Positions 49,701-55,938 of a stretch of 64,000 bases of DNA are shown in pieces. Source of the stretch: Clytia hemisphaerica (taxonomy: Eukaryota > Cnidaria > Hydrozoa > Leptothecata > Clytiidae); assembly GCA_902728285.1 (NCBI GenBank), contig CACVBU010000271.1, forward strand, positions 885,371-949,370, written 5' to 3'. The notes under the pieces are model-generated. The model saw nothing but the letters and a program-made list of their open reading frames with translations, was not told the origin of the DNA and ran no database searches. The position numbers were made by a program, and so were the translations under genes. Numbering within the stretch: the stretch's first letter is position 1; each line of letters begins with the position of its first letter.

Positions 49701-52700
49701 TGTAGAGCTGATCACGGATATAATATCGACAGGTAGGTTTCTATTTTATTTTACAACTTTTACTAAGAACACTTAAAATTAATCGATTGAAAGATGACAG
49801 GTTAGCTTCTCAGACGCGTTTTCCGTTGCTAAGTTTAATGTAATTTATTTTCCTTAAGGCCTCTGACCATAGTGAATTTTTCATAGTTTGTCGTGTTTAC
49901 AATGTGTTTTCTGACTGATGTATGTAACCAACAAAACTATGACATGTTATACATTTTCTGTTAGACAAACTATTCTTGAATCTGAAAATTTAAAAATTGC
50001 ATTGAAAGAATTTGATAAGGAAGAAAATGAAGACATTTACGAAGACAAGTATTTCAACTTTGAGGAGCTTATTTTCTGCAAAGAAAAGAGATTTTGAAAA
50101 AAAATTTGCACTGGATGATGTATCTTTCACCAAACTAATAATAGATTTTCGGAAAATTTTTGTAAAAGCTTCTTTGTCTCAAAATCTTGAAAATAGTGGG
50201 TTTTGACCAATTTTTCATCCCAATTTTTTGCACAAAAAGAGTCGTAACTTTTGAAATATCAATTTACAAAATTTTGCCGAAAAATTTCAGATAGTTCAAT
50301 CTTTTTCAGACAATTAAAAAAAAATTCGAAACTAAAAGGTTAATTACTAATTAAAACACTTTTTGTAAAAGAGGGTAATATAACATTTTATTAACATATT
50401 TTTAAGGTTCATAATGTCATATTTTTGTAATTTAATTGCTAATTACTCTTGATAGAATAAATTCAGAAACAACTTATAAGGACAATTTTTTGTTAAATTT
50501 GTCAAGGAACTCCAAACGAAAGTTTTATCTCCAAATCTGCGTATTCGATCTTTTGACTATGGTCAGAGCCTTTAAGGATATTTTAATTCCAGTTAACTCT
50601 TATTTCAGATGAATGTCTGAAGTCATTTAAAGAATTTTGCTCTCCAATTTGATATCTCACGTGTAACAAAGTACCAAATCGACGACTAGATCACTAAAAT
50701 CGGATGCTTATTTTATTACGACTTTCTTTTTCAGCCGTGCCGTGAAATTTTTGTTCGAGATTTTAAGCAAATACGAAGCCGACGAGCAAAGATTATTCTT
50801 ACAGTTCATTACAGGCAGTCCAAAACTCCCTGTTGGAGGTAAGAATCGATATTCTGAAGAGTACATGTTTTTTTTTATAAGCAAGTGTCTGTCCCTATGC
50901 CAGGCTAGCATTATGCTTAGTATTCTATTGTTCTCAAACAATAGAGCCATTGTTTAGGTACCAAAAACTGAGCCTGCATATGCTTATAAACGTTATGCTT
51001 ATAAAAGAAAAAACATGTATAGCGTCTACTGTTGAATTGTCTATATTTTCTTTCGCCAGTTTACCCATAGAGGTATAAAGAAAAACAGGAGTTGAATATG
51101 TCGGTAATTGGTCTTTAAAGTCTTTTGATTTCTTTTATAAAATGTATCAAAAGAAATTCTAAGCTCGCCCGATGAAATAAGACTTTTTAGTAGAACTCAA
51201 GTTTGCTATGAACATTCTAATAATCAGTATTGAAGATTCTCGCCTTTTAATATACGAAAATTAGATAAAAATTCGTCCAGGAAGCAAGTTTATGTTCCAT
51301 TTCGCTATCCGTTCAATTTTGTTTTGAAAAAATATTTTCTCAAGCCAGAAAATGAAAAGTTCTTTATAAGCACACACGATTTCAGACTCAATTTGTAGAC
51401 ATAAAGTCGCTGGAGAATTTTGGAGGAAAGTATCAAGCAATAGAGTTCACCTTAAGGAAAACATTGATCGAAAAATCTTATCATTTGATGAAGGATTGCC
51501 AAGTTTACAGGCCTTTTTTTAGTCCAAATATTTTCTTACACTGATGTCAGAAACAATGAATCTCGTCTCATCTAATTTCTAAAGCTTAAATGAGCCAATA
51601 GGATTTCACCTATGGATAAAAAAGCTCATTAAGAATGCACGATATATGAGATTATGAGCATGCATACATCGTAATTTTTTTAATCGTAGGGCGAGCTTGG
51701 TTACAATAGCATACTTCTCCTGTTTCTTTATACCTCCATGGTTTACCTTTGTATCGTCGATTATTTTTGAAGATGCTTCGCGTTCTTGTGATTCACTTCT
51801 TTTTATAAGCAACCAGGCTGCTATTCGATCAAATCATAGAGGTATAAAGAAAGACAGGAGATGAATTTGTCGGTAATTGGTCGTTAAAGTCTTTTGATTT
51901 CTTTTATGTAAAAAATCAAAAGAAATTCTAGGCTCGCCCGATGAAATAGGACTTTTTAGTAGAACTCAAGTTTGCTCTGAACATTCTTACTATCAGCATC
52001 GAAAATTTCCAGCCTTCTAATATACGAGAATAAAAGAAAATTTAGCTTCGCGAAATAAGTTTGCGTTCAATTTTGTCATCCATTAAATTCTGTTTTGAAA
52101 AGATATTTTCTCAAGCCAGAAAATGAAAAGTTCTTTATAAGCACCACACACAATTTCAGACCCAATTTGTAGACAAAAAGTCGCTGGAGAATTTTGGAGG
52201 TAAGTATTAAGCAATAGAGTTCACATTGAAGAAAATATTGATCGAAAAATCTTGTCATTTGATGAAGGATTGCAAAGTTTACAGGCCCTTTTTTAATCCA
52301 AATATTTTCTTACATCAATGTCAGAAACAATGAATCTCGTCCCATTTTATTTCCAACACTTAAGTTAGCCAATAAGATTTTACCTATCAACAAAAGAGCT
52401 CATTAAAAATGCACGATATATGAGATTATGAGCATGCATACCTTGTAATATTTTTAATCGTAGGGCGAGCATGGTTACATTAGCATACTTCTCCTGTTTC
52501 TTTATACCTCCATGATCAAATTAAGCAACCCCAGACTTGACCCGAAAATTTGGGTTTCTTATAAAAAGATGTGTACTCTCCATAATTCGACCCTCTATAT
52601 TTTTTCGAAAAGTTAAAGAGGAAATTGTCCTTGTTTTGGAATCTTAAGAAATATAATTTCTCTCTGTTTAGGATTCAAGAGTCTGAACCCACCATTAACG

Positions 52701-52868
52701 ATCGTCCGAAAAACAGTCGACCAATCAGCCAATCCAGACAATTATCTACCGTCCGTCATGACGTGCGTGAACTACTTGAAACTGCCGGACTATTCGAATG
52801 TCGAGATAATGAGCACTAAATTGAGGACTGCTTATTCAGAAGGCAAAAATGCTTTCCATTTATCCTAG
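7687..52868 (+). CDS. TRIP12: TRIP12 E3 ubiquitin-protein ligase, complete, 45 coding exons
   Basis: Joining the exons listed in the following entries gives 5,976 nt, exactly 1,991 codons plus TAG, with agreeing phase at every junction. The family is a nuclear HECT ligase that ubiquitinates targets of the ubiquitin-fusion-degradation and DNA-damage pathways. Order: a basic Ser/Lys-rich disordered N-terminus; armadillo-like repeats ([19 protein letters not shown] onwards); a WWE domain; a conserved middle region ([35 protein letters not shown]); then the HECT domain ending KNAFHLS. The catalytic Cys sits in [15 protein letters not shown] (codon 52764-52766, residue 1958). Length and Cys position almost match the vertebrate protein. 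The start ATG is preceded immediately by an in-frame TGA. Introns carry most of the window's transposons, and intron 15 contains two complete receptor genes. Confidence 0.96.
7953..8296. mobile_element. 344-bp MITE with 8-bp duplication
   Basis: Inverted ends start AGGACCCTGCCGACGCACC, and the 8-bp direct repeat AATCCAAC flanks them (7945-7952, 8297-8304). The interior has many direct and inverted copies of GTCCGGTGT / ACACCGGAC, a subterminal array of the sort transposases bind. An 8-bp duplication suits hAT-type elements; this assignment is inference. Confidence 0.85.
8589..9204. mobile_element. possible element with CAGTTAGTCACACTAG inverted ends
   Basis: The 16-bp inverted repeats CAGTTAGTCACACTAG and its complement are flanked by the 5-bp direct repeat CCTAA (8584-8588, 9205-9209). 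The interior segment 8604-8785 also occurs inverted at 11888-12075. The short ends make the boundaries less sure than for the other elements. Confidence 0.5.
8604..8785 (-). repeat. dispersed repeat, inverted partner of 11888-12075
   Basis: Read on the minus strand this stretch aligns along its length with 11888-12075. Shared landmarks are GACAAAATTTGGTTGGTTGA, the CTCTCATCCTTGTTCTTG-like block and GCTGATGTTGTTTTTTCTGA. Identity is clearly below 90%, so the copies are old. Confidence 0.7.
9603..10095. repeat. three tandem units of about 166 bp
   Basis: Units start with TGCGATATCTCGAGTTTGAA at 9603 and 9771, and with a diverged form at 9935. Each then has a TGACCCCTC block, an AGGCTTGAATAGGACTTTCAA-like block and CATTTTCAGTTG. 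Spacing is 168 then 164 bp, giving a small satellite-like array. Confidence 0.8.
10831..11889. mobile_element. TGTGACTCCCC-ended element with a nested insertion
   Basis: The left end TGTGACTCCCCAAGC is mirrored by GCTTGAGGAGTCACA at 11889, with ACCGGTC motifs inside each end. The CTACAATCA element at 11299-11648 lies inside it, so it is the older insertion. A related complete element is at 15701-16083. A right-end fragment, including the same GACCGGTCCAATAGAGGCC block, is at 13952-14038. Confidence 0.55.
11299..11648 (+). mobile_element. CTACAATCA-family repeat, copy 1
   Basis: The copy begins CTACAATCA and ends TGATTGTAG. Shared internal blocks include GGGTAGAGTTTTAACYCTGA, GGTCCAGTAGGGCTTGAAAT and CAATAAATCCCTCCCAGATC. 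Other copies are at 40466-40778 (plus), 57033-57369 (minus) and 62210-62432 (plus, truncated). Confidence 0.75.
11888..12075 (+). repeat. dispersed repeat, inverted partner of 8604-8785
   Basis: This is the plus-strand copy of the repeat described at 8604. It starts just beside the right end of the 10831-11889 element. Confidence 0.7.
12880..13200. repeat. imperfect tandem array, inverted relative to 14440-14920
   Basis: Units of about 60-70 bp read GAAAATTACGAAGAAAGCTA, then GTTGATAAAACTAAGCATAA. The reverse complement gives the TTTTATCAACTMGCTTTCTT units found at 14440-14920. The two arrays may be the arms of one degenerate foldback element. Low-complexity ATCGATA-type sequence lies between them (13330-13570). 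Confidence 0.6.
14440..14920. repeat. imperfect tandem array of about 60 bp
   Basis: Roughly eight units follow the pattern TAACTTTTATCAACTCGCTT, then TCTTCGTAACTTTCAAGGGT and GTTTCTAAG. Unit length and sequence vary. It is the inverted counterpart of 12880-13200. Confidence 0.7.
15701..16083. mobile_element. 383-bp MITE with TGTGACCCCC ends
   Basis: The ends TGTGACCCCCCAAGCGATTT and AATCGCTTGGGGGTCACA-like (16058-16083) are inverted, and the match continues through GGAGTACAT and ATGAGACCGGT. TA flanks both ends (15699-15700, 16084-16085). Because the flanking bases are partly palindromic, the duplication length is uncertain. Confidence 0.75.
16251..17081. mobile_element. 831-bp foldback element with about 180-bp arms
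   Basis: The left arm (16251-16440) begins CTACCGGGTGCACC and includes AGAGGATGCTCTAACTTGAA. It is repeated inverted at 16905-17081, ending GGTGCACTCGGTAG. The arms match closely over about 180 bp around a 460-bp centre with no coding capacity. A target duplication is not clear. Confidence 0.8.
17941..24415 (+). CDS. TRIP12: TRIP12 exons 2-7, disordered basic N-terminus
   Basis: Exons: 17941-18000, 18163-18810, 22250-22309, 22875-22909, 23960-24043 and 24359-24415. They encode Lys/Ser/Thr-rich sequence with KRKS, KKRK and RRTRS clusters that could act as nuclear localisation signals. The low-complexity character matches the N-terminus of animal TRIP12, as do the short landmark [16 protein letters not shown] and the closing ESDMSRLQ that leads into the armadillo region. 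Exon 6 has a tandem acceptor (AG/CAG at 23959-23962), so use of the second AG would drop one Ala. Small exons here (35-84 nt) were placed by phase and by keeping the frame open. Confidence 0.85.
18980..19010. repeat. (TGTC)n microsatellite
   Basis: About seven imperfect TGTC/TCTC tetranucleotide units. A shorter run of the same motif occurs at 27443-27462 in another intron. Confidence 0.9.
19207..19581. mobile_element. 375-bp MITE with CATGTTGTTT ends and TA duplication
   Basis: The ends CATGTTGTTTTTTTTATAAG and CTTATAAAAAAACAACATG are inverted and flanked by TA (19205-19206, 19582-19583). Internal ATAAGCATAA / TTAAGCATA motifs recur. A shorter relative is at 50864-51017. TA duplication suits Tc1/mariner-type mobilisation (inference). 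Confidence 0.75.
23266..23810. mobile_element. 545-bp MITE, CAGGGGGG termini, 7-bp duplication (copy 2)
   Basis: The element starts CAGGGGGGGGGGTGAAGCAG and ends in the complementary CTGCTTCACCCCCCCCCCTG. It is flanked by the 7-bp repeat ATCTAAG (23259-23265, 23811-23817). The outer 45 bp form a near-perfect stem (GTTAGTACAAGACATCATGC on the left). It is related to 2153-2717. Confidence 0.88.
24735..27844 (+). CDS. TRIP12: TRIP12 exons 8-15, armadillo-repeat region
   Basis: Exons: 24735-24830, 25156-25436, 25614-25706, 25999-26052, 26278-26385, 26603-26671, 27179-27232 and 27733-27844. The peptide follows animal TRIP12 closely, for example [72 protein letters not shown] and [12 protein letters not shown]. 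These are alpha-helical armadillo repeats that bind substrate or partner proteins in the family. The last exon leaves one base (A) that is completed by AC at 35498 across the 7.65-kb intron. Confidence 0.95.
26708..27048. repeat. 31-bp minisatellite, 11 units, in TRIP12 intron 13
   Basis: Eleven nearly identical units read GGTGGAATAGTACGTCACTT then TTCTCGTGTTA. They differ only by a few substitutions and one extra T. Each unit carries TACGTCA, whose complement TGACGTA is a CRE-like site. Homogeneity indicates recent expansion or turnover. Confidence 0.95.
28004..30481 (-). CDS. class C-like GPCR, intronless, nested in TRIP12 intron (receptor A)
   Basis: Encodes 825 residues from the chosen ATG at 30481. 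The frame is open further upstream to 30649, but this start gives the signal peptide [18 protein letters not shown]. Order: an extracellular Venus-flytrap-like domain (about 40-460; [53 protein letters not shown]); a Cys-rich domain (478-533) with nine cysteines in the spacing of metabotropic-glutamate-type receptors; then seven membrane segments (547 to about 792). The third loop [18 protein letters not shown] and the last helix [16 protein letters not shown] match class C hallmarks. The region aligned with the glutamate-binding Ser/Thr block is changed (TSADGQNFK), so the ligand is unknown. A minus-strand AATAAA lies about 40 bp after the stop (27962-27967). It is probably a plasma-membrane chemoreceptor. 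Confidence 0.92.
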   Translation of the reverse strand: MMLRSVLLLLVSLSACWSLLPYGSYDMFRVTFQRPKYNDMKTLCGNYGRQTILPRHSRSPQKKTFVVAGIFDVMKNRYPYFSFDNVLGYSAFKTYLRYVQRNTKRYTNDKFQLGGLLYDTACYQKGIVDVLIDILFPQRNPKPNYEIIAIFTSADGQNFKMAAYMLQIQRIPLFKLSQDIFAEDVSLDPDNYHIINVMKRNRRSTLEALANIKKVFMINESNFVSDSYTEAHKRDLISGINEILYQNKVCLLSKFQLPSSTKAVDSINMTLTFSQIANSFIVYGKSNSRLSKLMNLVHKAKPKQKIMWILVANAPPVGISNATKANAQIMYLRKYYKHYRNLDISNYFEMVFRFQTIRDLPWIRIVVNRRFWSMRVDFLSKYYFRRSYENIDVWDSSVYKAFLEITRTICRKGRYRNNDSKLDQIYKDVYGTNSNFPGFYSNPVLTLYDRESELFSEPNRTTAFRVFRNFRDNATRICSSECEQGFERILLNTHVQCCWKCVKCPLGSIRVGNNTQCSRCPDRTMSNSERTECIPYQSKPLKQSNQMVFVSVAVSITGSLICLFTLLVFCRYRNTPIIKASDFHLVFIHLITHTLLFLSQLMVILPASKTLCYTKPLMKGCLWTLSCSITLVKTQKFLVIFNSKLLMTMKELKTTRWMISFVIVVCQVIIISLITLAEVYLKGNVITIERDNLKIVEYISCNTYTFDRVGFLFINLLLLFCMMQSYRARKLPANFNETKYIAVSVLCTEVFLMSYLMAGDMGSLSEVLLMGLANISMVMIMYGYKVIIVLFFPNLNNVTVLRKQLMEISSRSTERVRSLTLNSDV
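30482..31193. promoter_or_regulatory. shared upstream region of the divergent receptor pair
   Basis: 712 bp of AT-rich sequence separates the two receptor start codons, so any common promoter must lie here. No TATA box or factor site stands out. The call rests on the head-to-head arrangement. Confidence 0.35.
31194..34425 (+). pseudogene. class C-like GPCR with repeat stalk, frameshifted in this sequence (receptor B)
   Basis: The start at 31194 gives a signal peptide ([20 protein letters not shown]). It is followed by about 21 copies of an 11-residue Ser/Thr-rich repeat ([11 protein letters not shown] type), then Venus-flytrap, nine-Cys and seven-TM domains like receptor A. One extra T at 31836-31837 (CCTTCGGGG instead of CCTCGGGG) shifts the frame inside the repeat. 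The upstream frame then ends at 32090, while the receptor body is open in the next frame to TAA at 34423. The body shows no other break, so this may be a sequencing or assembly error, an allele, or a very young pseudogene. Landmarks: [53 protein letters not shown]. It is divergent from receptor A and on the same strand as its host gene. Confidence 0.85.
31299..31990 (+). repeat. 33-bp coding minisatellite in receptor B
   Basis: About 21 units of 33 bp (ACCTCGGGGAAAGATNCCAC, TTCGCAGGACACA) encode DTTSGKD(A/T)TSQ, a possible O-glycosylated stalk. Units differ at a few sites, mainly GCC, ACC, ACT or TCT at one codon. The unit has no stop in several frames of both strands, which creates long spurious open frames. 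It carries the one-base frameshift at 31836-31837. Confidence 0.97.
34737..34980 (-). mobile_element. tRNA-derived SINE, copy 1, with 18-bp target duplication
   Basis: On the minus strand the element starts CGTAGTGCAGTGGTAGGGCA, a tRNA A-box, followed by a B-box in GTGGATTCAACCCCC. A tRNA-unrelated body follows, with AATTAAGAGAAGAGTCAAG and a tail ending GCAGACTTA. It is flanked by 18-bp direct repeats of the form GTTGYAAAGATTACRTAG (34719-34736, 34981-34998; 16/18 identical), the hallmark of retroposition. A second copy lies at 44057-44284. Confidence 0.88.
35498..35856 (+). CDS. TRIP12: TRIP12 exon 16, WWE domain
   Basis: A single 119-codon exon contains [20 protein letters not shown] followed by the WWE module: [14 protein letters not shown], then [20 protein letters not shown] and [10 protein letters not shown]. 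In TRIP12 and other ligases this module binds ADP-ribose chains or acts in protein interaction. The exon follows the receptor-bearing intron in correct phase. Confidence 0.97.
36424..39712 (+). CDS. TRIP12: TRIP12 exons 17-23, post-WWE region
   Basis: Exons: 36424-37031, 37423-37702, 37860-37923, 38126-38232, 38778-38978, 39268-39300 and 39641-39712. Conserved blocks are [77 protein letters not shown] and [19 protein letters not shown]. Serine- and lysine-rich linkers (36895-37031 and all of exon 18) are poorly conserved and probably disordered. Intron 22 (39301-39640) has repeated GCCAAATTTAAGTTCTCGCC-type motifs but no gene. Confidence 0.93.
40261..43448 (+). CDS. TRIP12: TRIP12 exons 24-31, middle conserved region
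   Basis: Exons: 40261-40356, 40861-40947, 41072-41119, 41391-41485, 41751-41838, 42280-42359, 42709-42908 and 43413-43448. Landmarks are [50 protein letters not shown], an acidic [17 protein letters not shown] stretch, and [18 protein letters not shown]. Exon 30 is a Ser/Thr-rich linker without detectable conservation. All eight are in phase. Intron 24 carries the repeat copy at 40466-40778. Confidence 0.92.
40466..40778 (+). mobile_element. CTACAATCA-family repeat, copy 2
   Basis: The copy starts CTACAATCAGTGACAAAATA and ends TGATTTTAG. It shares the GGTCCAGTAGGGCTTGAAAT and CAATAAATCCCTCCCAGATC blocks with copy 1, with a few small deletions. Confidence 0.75.
43085..43330. repeat. weak foldback sequence in TRIP12 intron 31
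   Basis: The left segment GGGCAGTACTT with ACACTACAC and the right segment GTGTAGTCTAAGTAGCCC are roughly complementary, around AATATATTG-type repeats. Boundaries are uncertain. Confidence 0.35.
43801..46149 (+). CDS. TRIP12: TRIP12 exons 32-36, entry to the HECT domain
   Basis: Exons: 43801-43965, 44393-44453, 44758-44842, 45715-45783 and 46051-46149. Landmarks are [92 protein letters not shown] and [11 protein letters not shown]. They match TRIP12 immediately upstream of and into the HECT N-lobe. The last exon is followed by an unusual pyrimidine/CAG array (46168-46423). Confidence 0.95.
44057..44284 (+). mobile_element. tRNA-derived SINE, copy 2
   Basis: Starts GCGACCGTAGTGCATTGGTA (A-box region), then GGTTGTAGGTTCAACCCC (B-box). 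It continues with the same body as copy 1 (AGCAATTAAGAGAAGGATCA, AGTGGCGCCCTCCCCTACCT) and ends CACAGACTTACTTAC. No clear flanking duplication remains, so this copy is probably older. Confidence 0.85.
45204..45557. mobile_element. 354-bp MITE with TA duplication and CGCGAAA repeats
   Basis: Perfect inverted ends, CCTTAAGGGAAGAAATTTTC and its complement, are flanked by TA (45202-45203, 45558-45559). The interior holds five or more copies of AACCGCGAAATTAAATTCCC. TTAA sits inside each end, so a TTAA-type boundary is the alternative reading. Confidence 0.8.
46168..46423 (+). repeat. array of about 11 units resembling 3' splice sites
   Basis: About eleven degenerate 22-24-bp units follow the pattern GCTTTTGTCTCGCTTTCCYT then RCAG or TACG. 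Most end in a polypyrimidine stretch followed by CAG or a near-CAG, the form of a 3' splice site. The array starts 18 bp after the exon 36 donor and precedes the 21-nt exon 37. Confidence 0.85.
46664..46684 (+). CDS. TRIP12: TRIP12 candidate microexon 37 (7 codons)
   Basis: Between TTTTAG and GTAAGA lie 21 nt encoding VLAMFNQ in the correct phase. They sit between EIQYDGE and [12 protein letters not shown], which are adjacent in other TRIP12 proteins. Splice signals on both sides are strong and the following intron is only 62 bp. It could be an alternative microexon or a pseudo-exon; skipping it also preserves the frame. Confidence 0.5.
46747..52868 (+). CDS. TRIP12: TRIP12 exons 38-45, HECT catalytic domain
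   Basis: Exons: 46747-46861, 46998-47054, 47350-47780, 48542-48655, 48907-48955, 49687-49732, 50735-50838 and 52672-52868 (TAG). The N-lobe holds [40 protein letters not shown] and [12 protein letters not shown]. The hinge and C-lobe region holds [50 protein letters not shown] and the active-site [15 protein letters not shown]. The cysteine forms the ubiquitin thioester in this family. All key residues are present, so the enzyme should be active. The large introns here hold six delimited transposons. Confidence 0.97.
47955..48122. mobile_element. 168-bp pogo/Tigger-like MITE
   Basis: The ends CAGTCAACTCTCTGTAATTC and AGAAAGAGTAGACTG are imperfect inverted repeats flanked by TA (47953-47954, 48123-48124). 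Repeats of ATTCGAACCTC/TCGAACCTTTC occur inside. CAGTNNACTCT ends with TTCGAA are typical of pogo/Tigger elements. It is too short to encode protein. Confidence 0.75.
48147..48468. mobile_element. 322-bp GC-rich element with 9-bp duplication
   Basis: The 9-bp direct repeat GAGAATCAC flanks it exactly (48138-48146, 48469-48477). The ends TTATCTG...CAGATAA are inverted, and the match continues weakly inward to CACGTTAAAGCTCT / AGAGCTTTAACGTG. GC content is well above the surrounding intron. The duplication length suits a Mutator-like element. It lies 24 bp from the previous MITE. Confidence 0.8.
49105..49580. mobile_element. 476-bp foldback element with about 145-bp arms
   Basis: The left arm starts TTTAAAGTCTATTCACGATA and contains ACTTTTGAAGGAATTCTTCA. 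The right arm is its complement, ending GACTTTAAA. Arms match closely around a short AT-rich centre. No clear target duplication. Confidence 0.8.
50864..51017. mobile_element. 154-bp MITE, relative of 19207-19581
   Basis: The ends CATGTTTTTTTTTATAAGCA and TGCTTATAAAAGAAAAAACATG-like are inverted and flanked by TA (50862-50863, 51018-51019). The CATGTT plus ATAAGCA end is shared with the 375-bp element, of which this looks like a deletion form. Confidence 0.72.
51066..51740. mobile_element. 675-bp MITE family with CATGGAGGTATAAAG ends, copy 1
   Basis: The ends are CATAGAGGTATAAAGAAA and TTTCTTTATACCTCCATG. The exact 7-bp flanking repeat is GTTTACC (51059-51065, 51741-51747). It is highly similar to the copies at 51835 and 55939 over its whole length. 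No open frame is conserved between copies, so the unit is non-coding. Confidence 0.92.
51835..52514. mobile_element. 680-bp MITE family, copy 2
   Basis: Same ends as copy 1 and same orientation, with exact 7-bp duplication ATCAAAT (51828-51834, 52515-52521). It lies 94 bp downstream of copy 1 in the last TRIP12 intron. It is the most diverged of the three copies. Confidence 0.92.
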
Positions 52869-53249
52869 TATAGGGATGACGTAATTGGTTGTCTTATTGG
52901 TGCGCATTAGAATCATCCTTTTGGATTACTACGTTTTTATTGGAAGACGAAAGATGATTGATCATACATAGAGATAGAAGAAAACCTTTATTATTATTTT
53001 CAGAAACATTTGTAATATAGACCTTCCTTGCTTTCTTTCGTCAAGATGGCCTTTCATTGAGTTATATTTTTGTTTCCAAGACAAAGCCGAGCCAGTAGAA
53101 CTTATATGGATTTCAGCATTTTATTCCTTATGATCTGCAGTTACTTTTATTGAGTCAACATTTTCAGAGCAGGAAATCTTATCTTCATCGTGTTTTGGTT
53201 TTAGAACAAGACTTTTTTGTCAAGAAATTTCTTATATACTGTGATCTAT

Positions 53250-53560
53250 ATGGCTTATATTCATTGAGTTTAAAGCCCGAAGGGCTAGAGTAGAATCTTT
53301 AACCGTTCTCAGGCAAGAAAAAGTGAAGCCTAAAAACATGCGCCGTATTTTTGACGACAGATTGAATCTAGCAATTCCTTTGTTTACGATTGATATTTTT
53401 TTCGAAATTTAGCGGTAGACTTTAGTTTCAATCTGTCATTTGTGTAAAAACCAGGCGAGCCGCTCAAGGCCGTGCAACTTTGGTAGGATTTATTGGCTTC
53501 AAATCCTACCAAAGAGATTGACTTCTAACCCTTCGGGCTTATACTTCATTGGTTATATTG
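53250..53560. repeat. foldback repeat with GCCCGAAGGG arms
   Basis: The left segment TTATATTCATTGAG...GCCCGAAGGGCTAGAG and the right segment CTAACCCTTCGGGCTTATAC are inverted. Its left half is homologous, in reverse, to 63221-63280 (CTTCACTTTTTCTTGCCT, GATTCTRCTCTAG). Confidence 0.6.
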
Positions 53561-55709
53561 TTTGAGACCTTTTGCTTGAAACCTCATTGTCATCCTTTCC
53601 TACCTTTTCTCTCACACTTCTTATAAGAAATGCTTCTGATTTCAAACCTGTAAGAAATAATATTACAAAAGCTTCTACTTGAAAAGCTGGTTTTCGGCTA
53701 AGACTTCCAATCACTTTGATAGGTTGAATCTAGAGGTTTGTGCAATTGAAAAGTACACTTTTGCAAAGGCATGCAGGAAATGAAAAAGTTTAGAGTTTTA
53801 AAGGTTGAAGCGAATCGTGTAGGAGAATCTTGAGATAACTAGAAGATATGAGTTGCTTGCCCTGCTTTTTATTAGATATACATATTTGAGAAGATGAAAA
53901 TTGGATTTATTTTTTTGTCCATTTTCGTGACGTTTTTATTTGAAGACAGTATTTCTACGATTGACATTTTTTTCTATTGAAAAATAAAAGAAAAGGTTAT
54001 CTTGTTTTAACTCACCTTGTGTTTCTCCATCATGGGGGTCCTAATAAGGTCTAGGGGGTTGGAAAATTAACAAGCAGGGTGGGGGGCGTTTATTTGGAAC
54101 CTAAGAGTATCGTAACTTGTCTGTTTTCCATAGTAAGGAATATTGTGATCCTTTAGGTCCTTTGCGAAAGAAAAATCTCGCAAACATTCATTTGCATTAA
54201 TTGCAACTGAGCGATTCGACGCACCTTTATTCCTAAATACTTCCTGAATTATTTTTCAAACGTCATTAGTAATGGTTGAAATGTTACAACATGAATGGAT
54301 CGCTTAGAATAACACCCCATTGGGCACTACGTACTGTATTCCGTCAACCTTTCCATTGTTCGTTCCCGCATGTCATGATAGTAGGAAAGGGCAAACCCAG
54401 GGACAAACAAGGTGGTAGCTGAATGGACCTACCTGATGATGAAAGTTAGAGAGCAATAAGGAGAAAAACGAGAGAAAAAACAGTCAGAAAATAAAAGCGT
54501 TTGACGAAAATGCATAATTCATCATTGATTGTTGATGGGGGGAGTAGGGAAAAAAGAAATATTTAAAGTTCCGGTTGCAAAAATCAGTTTTATTGATAAT
54601 TGAATCATGCTTCTTGATGGTGCGCATTGTAATCAATAAAGTTTTTGTGTAAAAAAATCCAATGAAAATCTGCAAAACGAACGTCAGTTAATTTATAGGA
54701 CCTCTACCCCACCGGGGTAGGTCCAAAAAAAGCATATACGACCTGGGCTATAGTACATTATGTTACAGAATTCTGTTAGTACATGACTGTTTGACATTTC
54801 AATTGCCATCACTGAAAGACCAGCGGGATGGGTAAGCTGAGACAGTTAAAAGCGGCAAATTTGGGGAGAGCAAATAGCAGCTAGGGCGCTGGTCAATGGG
54901 ACTGATGGGGCATATGCAAGACATTTAAAAAACAACCGACATTCTTCCTGAGATTCTCACATAGAGTTGTCGTGTTAGTATATAGTATTTTTTTTACAAA
55001 ATAAATCACAACTTCTAGTCGAAATCAGTAACAGCCACCTGAACGGCAATCAAGATAAATTGATACACACGGCGCCTAGAATTTTTGTACTTTCATCCAA
55101 AAATGTACAGCAAATAATCTATATTGAGGCTATTGGGCTGAATACATTTGATCAATTTGGTAGCATTGAAACTGGTTTATGCTAAAATTCGAGAAAATGG
55201 TGAAAATTTGGGGAGAATAGATAATGACGTCACCAGGCTAGTGGCCATTTTGAAAATTTCAATTTCTCGTTTTTTACATTCAATTTTGGCGCAGTTTACA
55301 GGTGCCAAATTTTAAATTATTCAGATGAGTAGTTTTGTATCTAGAAAAGCTGGAAGTCTGCTCCAAATGCCAAAAAAATCACATTAAATCGGACCATATT
55401 TATTCAGAGCTCTCTGGAAACCAAACCAAACCGATACCCCAATTAGTGTGAAATTGCATAGAAATACAGTAAACCCTACAAACGTTACAAAGAAGATCAA
55501 ACATCTCAATCTGAAATCGGTTTTCCCAACTTTAGACACCCAGCAAGGTGCTTTCAAGCGCCCCAATAGTCAAAATAAAAAGTATTAATTTGCCGAGAGT
55601 ATAAAATCGTATTTTACCGGCCGCTCTGTAAATCTTTTTCTAGTTAAGAAAAATAATTGAAATTCACACAACAGTTACATCTTTATGAAAAGCTTCACAA
55701 AATAAAAGA

Positions 55710-55938
55710 AATTCAGTAAATTTGCTAAGATTTGACTAATTTGCAGAACAAAACCTAAAAGCGCTTTTAGTCTGTAAAAAAACCACCAATACAAATTAAA
55801 GATCTGAAAATTTTCACACAAGTGTGTTTTGTTACGATGCAGGATTGTGCAAAATATCAAGTGTATAACATTAATAGTTTTTGAAAAATGGCAATTTTGT
55901 GGTGATTTTCGGACATTTTCTATTATGGTCTGTAAAAT
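55710..55938. repeat. first copy of a diverged duplication split by a MITE
   Basis: This segment and 56711-56910 share AGTCTGTAAAA, ACCAACCATACAAA-like, GATCTGAAAATTTTCACACA, ATTAATAGTTTTTGAA and GTGATTTTCGGACATTTTCT in the same order. MITE copy 3 is inserted directly at the end of this copy. Confidence 0.75.
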
